From assembly GCA_963666475.2 (NCBI GenBank), contig OY762821.2, forward strand, positions 496,001-560,000: a stretch of 64,000 nucleotides of DNA, given 5' to 3'. A program made the translations under genes and the position numbers. Below are positions 14,262 to 23,329 of this stretch, in pieces. Within the stretch, counting starts at the first letter, position 1; each line of letters starts with the position of its first letter. Under the pieces are notes generated by a model, which was given only the letters and a program-made list of their open reading frames with translations, was not told the origin of the DNA and searched no databases. This DNA comes from JBFHIZ01 sp963666475 (GTDB lineage Bacteria; Bacillota; Clostridia; Lachnospirales; Lachnospiraceae).

Positions 14262-16791
14262 CGAAGTATTTCGATTGATTGGAACCATTGCAATCAGTAA
14301 TGAAGCTGCAAATAAGGCACTGGACGAGACAAGTGATAAAGCTGAAAAGTCACATTCAAGAATCGGAAGTGCATTTAGCAAAATTGGAAGTGTAGCAGTA
14401 ACAGCTGCTAAAGTTGGATTTGCAGCAATCGGAGCAGTGGGAGCAGGAATTATTGCTTTGACGAAGAATGCAATTCAAAACTTTGGTGAATACGAACAAC
14501 TAGTCGGTGGTGTGGAAACCTTATTCAAGGACAGTAGCGTGGACCTAATGGATTACGCAAAAGCAGCTTATAAAACAGCAGGAATGTCCGCAAACGACTA
14601 TATGACAATGGTAACGTCCTTTTCTGCATCTCTGTTACAGAGTTTAAACGGTGATACTGCGAGAGCGGTAGAAATGGCAGATATGGCCATTACGGATATG
14701 GCAGACAATGCTAATAAAATGGGTACATCCATGGAAAGCATACAAAATGCCTATCAAGGTTTTGCAAAACAGAACTACACCATGCTGGACAATCTAAAAC
14801 TAGGATACGGTGGAACGAAAGAAGAGATGCAGCGTCTATTAGACGATGCTGAGAAGCTTTCTGGTGTACATTATGATATTTCTTCTTATGCAGATTTAGT
14901 CGATGCTATTCACGTAGTTCAAACGGAAATAGGTATTACAGGAACGACAGCAAAAGAAGCAAGTTCAACGATTCAAGGTTCTTGGGGAATGATGAAATCC
15001 GCGTGGACCAATTTCATGACTGGTATGGCCGATCCGGAGCAAAATTTTGATAATTTGATGGACGACCTAGTTACTTCAGCAATGACCTTTGCAGATAACT
15101 TGGTACCAAGAATAGCAGCTACGGTTCCAAGACTTGTTGAAGGACTTTCGGGAGTGGTACAGTCACTTTCTGGATATTTACCTGATATCATAACGCAGTT
15201 ATTGCCAGCAGTGATAACTGGGGCAACTACCTTACTTGGAGAATTAATTACAGGGTTACCTACAATTGTAGAAACAGTGGCCCCTGTATTAGTAGAATCC
15301 ATAAAAACGATTTTTACAAAGGCATTTGGAGAGGAGTCGGGTGGTGCTTTTGGAAGTCTGTTTGATAGTTTAATCACTAGTTTTTCTCAAGTAAGTGCAA
15401 TGGTTCAAAATATGATGCCTGGTATTATTGATGTGGTTTTACAGATTTTACCGCCACTCATGAACATCGCGCAGTCCATTTTGCCAGTGTTTGTGACACT
15501 AATGAGTATGTTAATGCCATTTGTCATGCAGTTTATTGATACAGTGTTACCGATGATTGTGGAATATGCAGATTTGATGATTCCTTTGTTTTTGGAGATA
15601 GTAGAATCCGTCTTGCCGGTTATTTTTGACTTGATTAGTGAGTTGCTACCCATATTCTTGCAGGTAATTGAAGAAATATTACCGGTTGTTCTAGAGCTAA
15701 TCGAACAAATGCTACCGTTTATATTGCAGCTAGTAAATGAAGTATTACCTATTATTGTAGATTTAATAAAGCAATTATTACCTCCGTTTCTAGAAATTAT
15801 CGAGGCGGTGTTACCAGTATTTAGCGAATTATTGCAATTATTATTACCTGTACTACTAAGTTTATTTGACTCGATGTCACCGATTCTACAAATGATCATT
15901 GATTTTATTGTGCCAATCGTAGATTTGATTGCACAGGCAATAACACCACTTATGGATAGCATCATGCTATTAATATCATCTGCTTTTGAAGTGCTTCAGC
16001 CATTATTAGATACATTGATTGAAACCATTGGAGTGATATTAGCACCAATTCTAGAATCTTTAATGCCTATTTTTGAAACGTTATTAGGAGCGATTAGTCC
16101 AATACTGGATATTTTCACAGTTATTATTGGAGTGTTATTAGAACATTTTGTTCCGATTATACAGGTCGTAGCAGATGTGGTTGGAGGAGTTTTAGGAGGT
16201 GCGTTTTCAGCCATTGCACCGATTCTTGAAGCAGTAATGGATATACTTGGAAATTTAATCGAATTCATTGCAAATGTGTTTACCGGAAACTGGGAAGGTG
16301 CATGGAATAATATTGTTGAAATTTTTAAAGGAATTTTTAATCTCATACCAGCAATTGTTGAAGGGGTTATTAACCTAGCAATTGGAGTGGTTAATGGAAT
16401 TATACGTGGAATCAATGATTTGACTGAAAAAGTTGGAATTGATGCTATTTCGATAATTCCTGACGTGAATCTCCCGAGGCTAGAAGATGGTGCATTGCTT
16501 GAAAAAGGACAGACAGGTTTCCTAGAAGGAAATGGCGCAGAAGCGGTTGTACCATTAGATAAGAATAAAAAATGGATCTCCAGAGTGACGGATGAATTTG
16601 ATTCCCAGGGAATTGGTGGAGGAAGCGAAACGCTATCTATTTTACAAGAAATCTTACTCGTATTATATGATTTAAAAGATAACAGTGATGATCTACCAGG
16701 AAAACTATTAGATATTTTGATGAATAGCCTACGGATAGAAATGGACAATCGAGAGTTTGCAAGAGCGGTTAGGAAGGTGAAGCCATCATGA
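14254..16791 (+). CDS. Tail tape measure protein
   Basis: An 845-residue protein that sets tail length and is threaded through the tube. Residues 1-200 resemble the conserved TP901-type tape-measure core: NKMGTSMESIQNAYQGFAKQ and MLDNLKLGYGGTKEEMQRLL. Residues 398-573 consist of sixteen consecutive 11-residue hydrophobic repeats with a fixed proline. The C-terminus contains the usual ARLEDGALLEKGQTGFLEGNGAEAVVPL segment. At roughly 1.5 angstrom per residue the tail would be near 125 nm, an estimate only. Gene start overlaps the chaperone; the stop overlaps the distal tail gene. Confidence 0.93.
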   Translation: MLDEVFRLIGTIAISNEAANKALDETSDKAEKSHSRIGSAFSKIGSVAVTAAKVGFAAIGAVGAGIIALTKNAIQNFGEYEQLVGGVETLFKDSSVDLMDYAKAAYKTAGMSANDYMTMVTSFSASLLQSLNGDTARAVEMADMAITDMADNANKMGTSMESIQNAYQGFAKQNYTMLDNLKLGYGGTKEEMQRLLDDAEKLSGVHYDISSYADLVDAIHVVQTEIGITGTTAKEASSTIQGSWGMMKSAWTNFMTGMADPEQNFDNLMDDLVTSAMTFADNLVPRIAATVPRLVEGLSGVVQSLSGYLPDIITQLLPAVITGATTLLGELITGLPTIVETVAPVLVESIKTIFTKAFGEESGGAFGSLFDSLITSFSQVSAMVQNMMPGIIDVVLQILPPLMNIAQSILPVFVTLMSMLMPFVMQFIDTVLPMIVEYADLMIPLFLEIVESVLPVIFDLISELLPIFLQVIEEILPVVLELIEQMLPFILQLVNEVLPIIVDLIKQLLPPFLEIIEAVLPVFSELLQLLLPVLLSLFDSMSPILQMIIDFIVPIVDLIAQAITPLMDSIMLLISSAFEVLQPLLDTLIETIGVILAPILESLMPIFETLLGAISPILDIFTVIIGVLLEHFVPIIQVVADVVGGVLGGAFSAIAPILEAVMDILGNLIEFIANVFTGNWEGAWNNIVEIFKGIFNLIPAIVEGVINLAIGVVNGIIRGINDLTEKVGIDAISIIPDVNLPRLEDGALLEKGQTGFLEGNGAEAVVPLDKNKKWISRVTDEFDSQGIGGGSETLSILQEILLVLYDLKDNSDDLPGKLLDILMNSLRIEMDNREFARAVRKVKPS
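15445..15972 (+). repeat. Sixteen in-register 11-residue (33-bp) repeats in the tape measure
   Basis: The pattern x-L-P-x-x-L-x-L-I-x-x repeats every 33 bp from ILPPLMNIAQS to ITPLMDSIMLL without a break. For example VLPVIFDLISE, LLPIFLQVIEE, ILPVVLELIEQ and MLPFILQLVNE follow each other. The period is kept at protein level while codons have diverged. Confidence 0.9.
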
Positions 16792-17603
16792 GAGAACAGA
16801 TAAAATATGTAAATCACCTAAATGAAGTACTTGTTTTTGGATCTGACGGATTATATGTCAATGAAAACAACTTAAGAGATTTTTCATGGGATGTAGTGTC
16901 TGAGAATGATCGTATTTCTGGATTCAAAAAAGGAATTGAACGTAAAAAGCTTCCGGTACAGATTGCAGCGACAAATGAAGGCACCTCTTTAAAGAATCGA
17001 CTCTTTGAAATAGTCGAAAAAGATATTCTTGCAATGAAACCAGGAAAGCTCATCATCGGAGATTATTACATGAAGTGTTTCATCACAGGAAGCAAAAAGA
17101 AAAAGTATCTTGTGAAAAAGAATTACTACATGAACAATCTGGAAGTGAGTTCAGATGAGCCATACTGGGTAAAGGAAAGTATGACCAGATTTAACTATGG
17201 TGCTGGAACACTTGGCACTAATTTGGATTTCAACAACGATTTTCCGATGGACTACGCATCAAACCTATTGGGGCAGAGCTTAAACAATACCAGCTTTGTT
17301 CCAGAAGATTTTCGTATGCAGATTTACGGTCCGGTAGATGTACCATCGGTGGCAGTAAATGGACACACTTATCAAGTGAATAAGTCGGTCGGTAATAATG
17401 AATACCTTGTTATTGATTCAAGTGCCAAAACGGTGGTTTTGATACATTCGGATGGATCTGAAGAAAATTGTTTTAACCTTCGGAATAAGGAATCGTATAT
17501 TTTTGAAAAGATTCCAGTGGGAATCAATACGGTATCAAATAGCGGTGTATTTAAGTTTGATATCACGATACTCGAGAAGCGAGGTGAACCAAAATGGACC
17601 TGA
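16788..17603 (+). CDS. Distal tail protein (Dit-like)
   Basis: A 271-residue protein forming the hub between tail tube and tip. The N-terminus VLVFGSDGLYVNENNLRDFSWDV and the GDYYMKCFITGSKKKK strand are typical of Dit proteins. The C-terminal half is a beta-rich domain (PSVAVNGHTYQVNKSVGNNEYLVIDSSAKTVVL). ATG overlaps the tape-measure stop and its own 3' end overlaps the following gene. Confidence 0.85.
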   Translation: MREQIKYVNHLNEVLVFGSDGLYVNENNLRDFSWDVVSENDRISGFKKGIERKKLPVQIAATNEGTSLKNRLFEIVEKDILAMKPGKLIIGDYYMKCFITGSKKKKYLVKKNYYMNNLEVSSDEPYWVKESMTRFNYGAGTLGTNLDFNNDFPMDYASNLLGQSLNNTSFVPEDFRMQIYGPVDVPSVAVNGHTYQVNKSVGNNEYLVIDSSAKTVVLIHSDGSEENCFNLRNKESYIFEKIPVGINTVSNSGVFKFDITILEKRGEPKWT

Positions 17604-18559
17604 TTTATATGAATTCAGAAAAAGAAGATGTTGGAGTATTAAACGACTATTCTTTGGATCTGGCCATAGGAAACGATGAAAACGACCTGCAGTGTACCCT
17701 TCCTCTGGAACAAAACTGTTTAGCAGGATCTTATTATCTGTACATGGAAGGTTCTGAGTATGGTGGAATCGTTGATCGAGTAAAAGTAGATACCAAGAAT
17801 AAACGAGTTCAGTATACTGGAAGAAGCTGGCATGGAATATTGGAATCAAAAGTGATTTGTCCGGATGCAGGAGAAGATTATTTGATTGTATCGGGTGAAG
17901 CCAATTTAATGATTGGCCAATTATTAACTAGACTTGAGCTAACAGATTTATTTGAGGTTAGTACAGCGGATTCAGGGCTCACAATCAGTTCTTACAGTAT
18001 GAACCGATACATTGGAGGATATTCAGGGATTTTAAAGATGCTTAAGTCTGTAGGAGCAAAGCTGAAGATAACATTTGGAAGCGAAAAAGTGCAGCTTTCT
18101 GCAGAAGCAATAGCAGACTATTCCGAGGATGAAGAATTTGATTCGAGTCAAATATCGTTTGTAGTAGAAAAGAAATACAATCCAATAAACCACTTAATAT
18201 GTTTAGGCACCGGAGAGTTAGCAAATCGGCAAGTTATTCACTTGTATGCGGACACAAATGGTATCATTAGCACGATTCAGACGCAATTTGGAATGAATGA
18301 AGTAACTGATATATATGAAAACGCGAATACAGAGTCGCTTGAGGAACTAGAAAAAGGTGGCAAAGAACGCATCAAAGAATCTTGGAGTGAAGATGCACTA
18401 CAATTTGATTTTCCAAGCACAGAAGAGGGATATGATATCGGCGATATCGTTGGAGCGACAGAGCAGACTACGAAGTTATCCGTGGCAGCAGTCATCAAAA
18501 AGAAAATAGTAACTATTAAAAATGGGATCACATCAGTATCATACGAGGTAGGTGAATAA
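17594..18559 (+). CDS. Tail protein, Siphovirus Gp37-like / endopeptidase-type
   Basis: A 321-residue baseplate hub component. MDLIYMNSEKEDVGVLNDYSLDLAIGNDENDLQCTLP at the start and the later YNPINHLICLGTGELANRQVIHLYAD match ReqiPepy6 Gp37-like proteins that take the Tal position. GAGGTGAAC is the binding site. No separate peptidase catalytic motif is evident, so it is mainly structural by inference. Confidence 0.8.
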   Translation: MDLIYMNSEKEDVGVLNDYSLDLAIGNDENDLQCTLPLEQNCLAGSYYLYMEGSEYGGIVDRVKVDTKNKRVQYTGRSWHGILESKVICPDAGEDYLIVSGEANLMIGQLLTRLELTDLFEVSTADSGLTISSYSMNRYIGGYSGILKMLKSVGAKLKITFGSEKVQLSAEAIADYSEDEEFDSSQISFVVEKKYNPINHLICLGTGELANRQVIHLYADTNGIISTIQTQFGMNEVTDIYENANTESLEELEKGGKERIKESWSEDALQFDFPSTEEGYDIGDIVGATEQTTKLSVAAVIKKKIVTIKNGITSVSYEVGE

Positions 18560-18560
18560 T

Positions 18561-19478
18561 ATGACACATTTAGTAACAGGATATGCAGGAGAAGAGCATA
18601 TCCAATCAAAGGATCAAGGATCGTTTAACGCTTCTTTCTTTGGTACCGGACAATATGTAATGGAAACAGGAAATCAGTTTGAAGCATCCATTACATCAAA
18701 TAATAATGTGCGCATTCTGGATGGAGACATGCTCATGAAAGGAAGGCATATTCGAATTGAACCGAACAGCTATGAAGATGTAGGAATCACAACTGGTACA
18801 GCTGGAACATTTCGCAATGATTTGATTGTTATGAAATATATCAAGAACGAATCTACTGGAGTGGAGGAAGCATATATAGAATATATTCAAGGAACTGAAA
18901 CGGAAGGAACACCTATAGATCCAGAATATACAGATGGCGATATTCTTGGTGGGGACTCGTTGAACCAAATGCCACTTTATCAAGTAGTGATGCAGGGAGT
19001 AGTTTTATATGAAGTCGTTCCTTTGTTTGAAACGATACCAACATACAAAGCTTTAGCTGATAAGTATAAACAAGAGTTTATCGATTCGTGCGAAACACAT
19101 TTAGATTCTTTAAATATCTTAGACACAAAAGAAGAAATACAGGCAAATACGCAATCGAATCAGCTGGCCGGAGCGTTGGCGGTAAAGGAACTTACAACCA
19201 AATTGAGAGCGTCAGAAGTGATTAGTTATTCTACAGGGTGGACAGCTCACCAAACATATGAGGGATGTTTTTATCATGATATTGCTCTATCAGGATTGCT
19301 CACTTCTGATTCGAATAACGTGAAGGTATCATTAAGGAGTGCAACGTATCCGGCTACTGAAGATGAAAAAACTCATGCGACATATATTGAGGGGACGGAG
19401 TGTGTAACCAATGGATATGCAAGAGTGATCGTAAATACTGAACCGTCCATTGATATGACAATTCAAGTGGAAGTGTAG
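18561..19478 (+). CDS. Baseplate/upper tail fibre protein
   Basis: A 305-residue protein. ATG 18561 is preferred over GTG 18552, with GAGGTAGGTG upstream. HIQSKDQGSFNASFFGTGQYVMETGNQFEA near the N-terminus occurs in Firmicutes prophage proteins that follow the Gp37-like gene. A helical region (KALADKYKQEFIDSCETHLDSL) links to a beta-rich C-terminal domain. It probably assembles the receptor-binding baseplate. Confidence 0.75.
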   Translation: MTHLVTGYAGEEHIQSKDQGSFNASFFGTGQYVMETGNQFEASITSNNNVRILDGDMLMKGRHIRIEPNSYEDVGITTGTAGTFRNDLIVMKYIKNESTGVEEAYIEYIQGTETEGTPIDPEYTDGDILGGDSLNQMPLYQVVMQGVVLYEVVPLFETIPTYKALADKYKQEFIDSCETHLDSLNILDTKEEIQANTQSNQLAGALAVKELTTKLRASEVISYSTGWTAHQTYEGCFYHDIALSGLLTSDSNNVKVSLRSATYPATEDEKTHATYIEGTECVTNGYARVIVNTEPSIDMTIQVEV

Positions 19479-19486
19479 GTGATGTA

Positions 19487-19948
19487 ATGGCGAATTGGGT
19501 TAAAGGAATAAATAATAAACAAGGAGCTAATTGGAATGGAGTGGGTTTATCAGACAAAGTTGTAATTGAAGGTGGAGTAAGTATTGATAGTAGAGCTGTA
19601 GTAAACTATGCGGATATTAATGCTGATACCGGCGGAACTACATCACCTCCAAAAACTGCAGATTTGACTAGATATCCATTTACTTTAAACAATGTATCTG
19701 GATTCAGCAAAATGGAAATAACATATAGCTACACGGTATATCAAAATTATGGATCTGCATATATTTACTTTAACGACGTATTAAAACACAGCGCAGGAAC
19801 CTCACAAACAAATATCACTGCTACGGTTACGTACGATATAAGCACTGAAGGAATTAAAGTGAGGTGTTATGCAATTAACAATAGTAGCTATACTGGTTGG
19901 CATTCTCAGGCAAGATTTACATTACAGAGTGTTAAATTGTTAGTGTAG
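19487..19948 (+). CDS. Small tail-tip protein with beta-sandwich character
   Basis: A 153-residue protein with AGGTGATG upstream. It is rich in Tyr, Ser, Thr and Asn and alternates strands (MEITYSYTVYQNYGSAYIYFND; TATVTYDISTEGIKVRCYAINN), as carbohydrate-binding tail proteins do. No named family is visible. Location within the fibre cluster supports host recognition. Confidence 0.65.
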   Translation: MANWVKGINNKQGANWNGVGLSDKVVIEGGVSIDSRAVVNYADINADTGGTTSPPKTADLTRYPFTLNNVSGFSKMEITYSYTVYQNYGSAYIYFNDVLKHSAGTSQTNITATVTYDISTEGIKVRCYAINNSSYTGWHSQARFTLQSVKLLV

Positions 19949-19963
19949 AAGAAAGGTAGAAAT

Positions 19964-20188
19964 ATGATTAGAGTTCAGTTTAATGATTCAGTCATTATGA
20001 AAAATGCAGAGTTTAAACTTATTAGTGATCAAATGGTTCAACTTTCTGGTAAAGGAATAAAACCGTTAACATCAGGGTTTAAAATTTTCCGTTTAAATGG
20101 AAAACTGATCGGAGACTACTCGGATTATACAAATATAGTATCCGAAGGGGATGATTTTATTCAATTTTCGAAACCAATCGAGTACTAG
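19964..20188 (+). CDS. Small tail-region protein
   Basis: A 74-residue protein with GAAAGG before ATG. It begins IRVQFNDSVIMKNAEFKLISDQMVQLSGKGI and contains FKIFRLNGKLIGDYSDYTNIV, a short beta-rich pattern found in phage fibre clusters next to the long fibre. Function unknown; perhaps a fibre chaperone or spike component. Confidence 0.65.
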   Translation: MIRVQFNDSVIMKNAEFKLISDQMVQLSGKGIKPLTSGFKIFRLNGKLIGDYSDYTNIVSEGDDFIQFSKPIEY

Positions 20189-20205
20189 TCTCACGGAAGG
20201 AGTAA

Positions 20206-21528
20206 ATGATGGAGTATATTAAGAAAATATATGTCGATCATGACATATTATCGGTAACAAACCGAGACAAAGTTCCAGGAGATATTGAAACGCTCTATCT
20301 GGAATTTATATTCAAAGATACATTCTGGGATGGAGTAGATCTTGAAGTAGCGATTGAGAGAAATGGTCTTGTATTCTTTGCAACACTGGATTCGGAAAAC
20401 AAAATAAGAGTTGACCGAACATTCGCACAGGCACCAGGATTCGAAATACAGCTTCGTGCAAACGTAACAGATTATGTATCAGAGAAGATCGAGATCGGAG
20501 TCAGAAAGCACATTAGTATTGAAGACTTCATTTCACAGTACGCAGAACCGAACTTCCTTACGTCTCTTTTAAACAACAAGATCGATTCTGTTCAGGTATC
20601 CGAAGGAACCATAAGCTTCTATGCAAATGGCTCTTTAAAGATGCAACTTACTCCATCCATGGAGTTAGAAGAAGGAACACTGAAGCTATTTGCAGGAGAA
20701 TTCCTTCTAGCAGCCACCGTTTTAGATCATAACTTATTATCCGGAATCAATGTAAATTCACTCTATCAGCATGTTACATCGGACTGGCTTACGGAAATCA
20801 ACGAACAGATTGTAAAAGCTCATGAGCAAAACACAGACTTCCAACTAAAAACACCAAGTGGGTCAGTTGTTGTTCTTTACGTAGACGAAGCAGGAGCAGT
20901 CCATATTGATGGAGATCTGGTCCATAACGGTAGCGTAGTAGAAGTCCATGCGGAGCATGTATACACCAGTGACAACTGGATCTGCCTAAGAGATGGTGCG
21001 ACCGTAGGTCTAGCAGAAGGAGAATACACCGGTCTAAAAGCAACCAAATACAACGGTGTAGACGATGGATGGCTAGTCTTTGATAAAGACGGTACTGCTT
21101 ATGTAGGAGATCTAAACAAATGGCAACCACTCATGACAAGAGCAGCTGCAGAAGACATGGTAGGAGGAGATCTACTATCCTGGGATGCAGATAACCTGAA
21201 GGCGATTACTACTCCAATTGCTAATTTTATTAAAGCAGATAATCAGTATGGAACGTCATTTGTTAGTGATTTTAATACGATTACAAAAAGTGGATTTTAT
21301 AGAGGCAGTAATGTTGCATCTAACTCACCATTTAGTGGATCCGAAATTTATGTTTTACACATCAACAAGGATGGGTCTATAAACTATGCTCAACAGATAG
21401 GAATTAGATTAGTAAGTGGCAGTACTCAAATTAAATATAGACAGAAATTTGGAGGAGTATGGACTGTTTGGTCATTAAACCAAGCTATAACTGATTCAGA
21501 GGTATCTTTTTACGGAACAATATACTAA
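20206..21528 (+). CDS. Tail fibre / receptor-binding protein, ends at an in-frame stop
   Basis: A 440-residue fibre behind GGAAGGAG. The N-terminus (EYIKKIYVDHDILSVTNRDKVPGDIETLYLEFIFKDTFWDGVDLEVAIERNG, given here only as landmark from residue 2) is an attachment domain. The middle is helical and beta-rich. Residues 340-440 form a pyocin-knob-like tip (NTITKSGFYRGSN...GGVWTVWSLNQ). TAA at 21526-21528 is followed, in the same frame and without another stop, by 107 codons of a different fibre tip, so the tip appears to have been exchanged or cut short. Confidence 0.8.
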   Translation: MMEYIKKIYVDHDILSVTNRDKVPGDIETLYLEFIFKDTFWDGVDLEVAIERNGLVFFATLDSENKIRVDRTFAQAPGFEIQLRANVTDYVSEKIEIGVRKHISIEDFISQYAEPNFLTSLLNNKIDSVQVSEGTISFYANGSLKMQLTPSMELEEGTLKLFAGEFLLAATVLDHNLLSGINVNSLYQHVTSDWLTEINEQIVKAHEQNTDFQLKTPSGSVVVLYVDEAGAVHIDGDLVHNGSVVEVHAEHVYTSDNWICLRDGATVGLAEGEYTGLKATKYNGVDDGWLVFDKDGTAYVGDLNKWQPLMTRAAAEDMVGGDLLSWDADNLKAITTPIANFIKADNQYGTSFVSDFNTITKSGFYRGSNVASNSPFSGSEIYVLHINKDGSINYAQQIGIRLVSGSTQIKYRQKFGGVWTVWSLNQAITDSEVSFYGTIY

Positions 21529-21849
21529 AATATTTTAAGAAGTGCCGCTCAAGAACTAACTGACGGCTCTACTATAATATGGAATTGTTGGAGCGGTGTA
21601 TCTAAAGTTACGTTAGCTGGCAACAGAAATATTAATGCTATCACAATTAGGTCTGATGCAAAATATGTTTTACGAGTAACCCAAGACTCAACAGGCGGAA
21701 GAACTCTTACCTTTGGCACCATGTTCAAATTCCCAGGAGGAGTAGCACCAGTTCTATCATCAACTCCAGGTGCAGTAGATATTTTAGAATTCGTGTCTTT
21801 CGATGGGTCCACATTAATGTTAACCAACGTAGTATATGATGTGAAGTAG
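21529..21849 (+). pseudogene. Orphan C-terminal fibre domain in frame with the upstream fibre
   Basis: The 107 codons between the fibre stop and TAG 21847-21849 remain open in the fibre frame but contain no plausible start or binding site. The encoded text is protein-like: QELTDGSTIIWNCWSG, VTLAGNRNINAITIRSD, VLRVTQDSTGGRTLTFG and SSTPGAVDILEFVSFDGS. This is a common C-terminal tip of phage fibres. It is either the leftover of an older tip or part of a stop-readthrough extension. Confidence 0.75.
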
Positions 21850-21860
21850 GAGGTGTTCAT

Positions 21861-22472
21861 ATGTTAAGACATCCGAATTTAGTAGCATGGTATCCTTTTG
21901 AAAATGATGCGAATGACTGTAGTGGAAATGGTAGGAATGGGGTATTAAATGGAGTAACCTTTATAGACGGTTTTTTTGGAAAGAGAGTAAATTTTGTAAA
22001 TGGAACTGACCATATAACGGTACCAAATATACCAATGTCTCAAGAAATGTCCTTTTGTTTTTGGATAAGTCGTCTTGAAAGTAACACTCGTGCTATTATT
22101 CAAAAGCGTACAAGTAGTTATAACGGCTTCTTTATATTTTTATATAACGGAGATATAATGGTAGATATTGGCGGATACGCAAACCGATGGGCTACCGGTG
22201 TGCAAATCCCGCTTGATACTAATACACACATAACGATTACTTATAACATTAATGGGTTAAAACTATATAAAAATGGATTATTAGTAGCATCTACCATATT
22301 AGGTGATCATACCTTAGATGTTGAAAAAGTAGCTACAATCGGTAATGGTGGTGGCTCTGTTGAGAATCAATATCCATTGCATGGTACTTTAGACGACATC
22401 CAAATCTACAACAAAGCACTATCGGAACCAGACATAAAGCGAATTATGATGGGATTACATCCACTAAACTAA
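21861..22472 (+). CDS. LamG/concanavalin-like tail lectin
   Basis: A 203-residue protein behind AGGAGGTG. It has the laminin-G/concanavalin jelly-roll signature: LVAWYPFENDANDCSGNGRNG, then MSFCFWISR, HITITYNINGLKLYKNG and a final LDDIQIYNKALSEPDIKRIM. Such domains bind glycans and would serve in host adsorption. An intrinsic terminator follows, closing the tail operon before the lysis genes. Confidence 0.85.
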   Translation: MLRHPNLVAWYPFENDANDCSGNGRNGVLNGVTFIDGFFGKRVNFVNGTDHITVPNIPMSQEMSFCFWISRLESNTRAIIQKRTSSYNGFFIFLYNGDIMVDIGGYANRWATGVQIPLDTNTHITITYNINGLKLYKNGLLVASTILGDHTLDVEKVATIGNGGGSVENQYPLHGTLDDIQIYNKALSEPDIKRIMMGLHPLN

Positions 22473-22496
22473 TCAAAGAGTATAAATATAAACGAG

Positions 22497-22519
22497 GAGG
22501 ACCGAAAGGTTCTCTTTTT
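22497..22519 (+). terminator. Intrinsic terminator between tail and lysis genes
   Basis: GAGGACC (22497-22503), GAAA tetraloop, GGTTCTC (22508-22514), then TTTTT. The C-G closing pairs around a GNRA loop make it stable. Confidence 0.8.
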
Positions 22520-22540
22520 GTTTTAGGAAGGAGGGGACCA

Positions 22541-22918
22541 TTGGAAGGATTAGCCGGATACATTGCACTAGGCATCGGAGCACTTTCTGTGTTTTTTGAA
22601 ATATCACCAATCAAATTAAACCCGATCAGCTGGATCGGAGGAATGCTTATGAAGAAAGTCATGGTCAAGATTGATGAACTAGAAAGAACCATTGACGAAA
22701 ACGAGATTGAGAATCTGCGAAGAGCAATTCTAGAGTTTGCAAATTCCTGTCAGAATGACACAAAGCATTCCCAGGAGCAATTCAACCAAGTATTCAAAGA
22801 CAATGAAAAATATCATCGTCTATTGGATAAATATAACTTAACAAATGGCAGAGTAGATAGTGACTTTAAATACATTGAAGACATCTACCAGGAGTGCCTG
22901 AGAAAACATCAGTTTTAG
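22541..22918 (+). CDS. Membrane-anchored phage protein before the holin
   Basis: A 125-residue protein with a TTG start at 22541 behind GGAAGGAGGGG. One N-terminal hydrophobic segment (GYIALGIGALSVFFEI) is followed by a cytosolic-looking helical, charged region (KVMVKIDELERTIDENEIENLRRAILEFANSC). Proteins of this layout commonly precede holins in clostridial prophages. A role in lysis control is possible but not shown. Confidence 0.75.
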   Translation: MEGLAGYIALGIGALSVFFEISPIKLNPISWIGGMLMKKVMVKIDELERTIDENEIENLRRAILEFANSCQNDTKHSQEQFNQVFKDNEKYHRLLDKYNLTNGRVDSDFKYIEDIYQECLRKHQF

Positions 22919-22930
22919 AAGGGAGATTTT

Positions 22931-23329
22931 ATGGAAAAAGTAAATGTAGTATTTAATTGGATTGGGGCAAATATGTTTCTGATCATTATCGCAGCAATCT
23001 TGGCATTGATCCTGATTGTAACAATTTTAAGATTTATGGAAAAACCAAGAACGGAGCAGATCGACACATTCAAGAAATGGCTTCTTTATGCTGTCTGCGA
23101 AGCAGAGAAGAACCTTGGAACCAAGACCGGAGAACTTAAACTGATGGCTGTATATGAAGCAGCCGTCAAGACATTCCCCTGGGTCAAGATCTTTATCACG
23201 TTTGAGCAATTTAAAGAATATGTAGACGATGCTCTGGACGAGATGAAAGTTCTATTAGATACGAATACAAGTGTCAAAGAATATATTGAGGGAGAAACAA
23301 AGCCTCCGGAAGAAGGCGTCAATGAGTAA
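22931..23329 (+). CDS. Holin, LLH family
   Basis: A 132-residue holin behind AGGGAG. It has a single strong hydrophobic helix (MFLIIIAAILALILIVTIL) then the LLH-type segment KWLLYAVCEAEKNLGTKTGELKLMAVYEAAVKTFPWV, and an acidic C-terminal tail. It forms the membrane lesion that releases or activates the endolysin. The endolysin gene begins inside its last codons. Confidence 0.88.
   Translation: MEKVNVVFNWIGANMFLIIIAAILALILIVTILRFMEKPRTEQIDTFKKWLLYAVCEAEKNLGTKTGELKLMAVYEAAVKTFPWVKIFITFEQFKEYVDDALDEMKVLLDTNTSVKEYIEGETKPPEEGVNE

Noticed and set aside
14973..16817. Long minus-strand ORFs (134, 186 and 273 codons) opposite the tape measure
   Set aside because: They mirror the repetitive hydrophobic codons of the tape-measure gene, have Ser/Ile-rich nonsense composition and lack binding sites.
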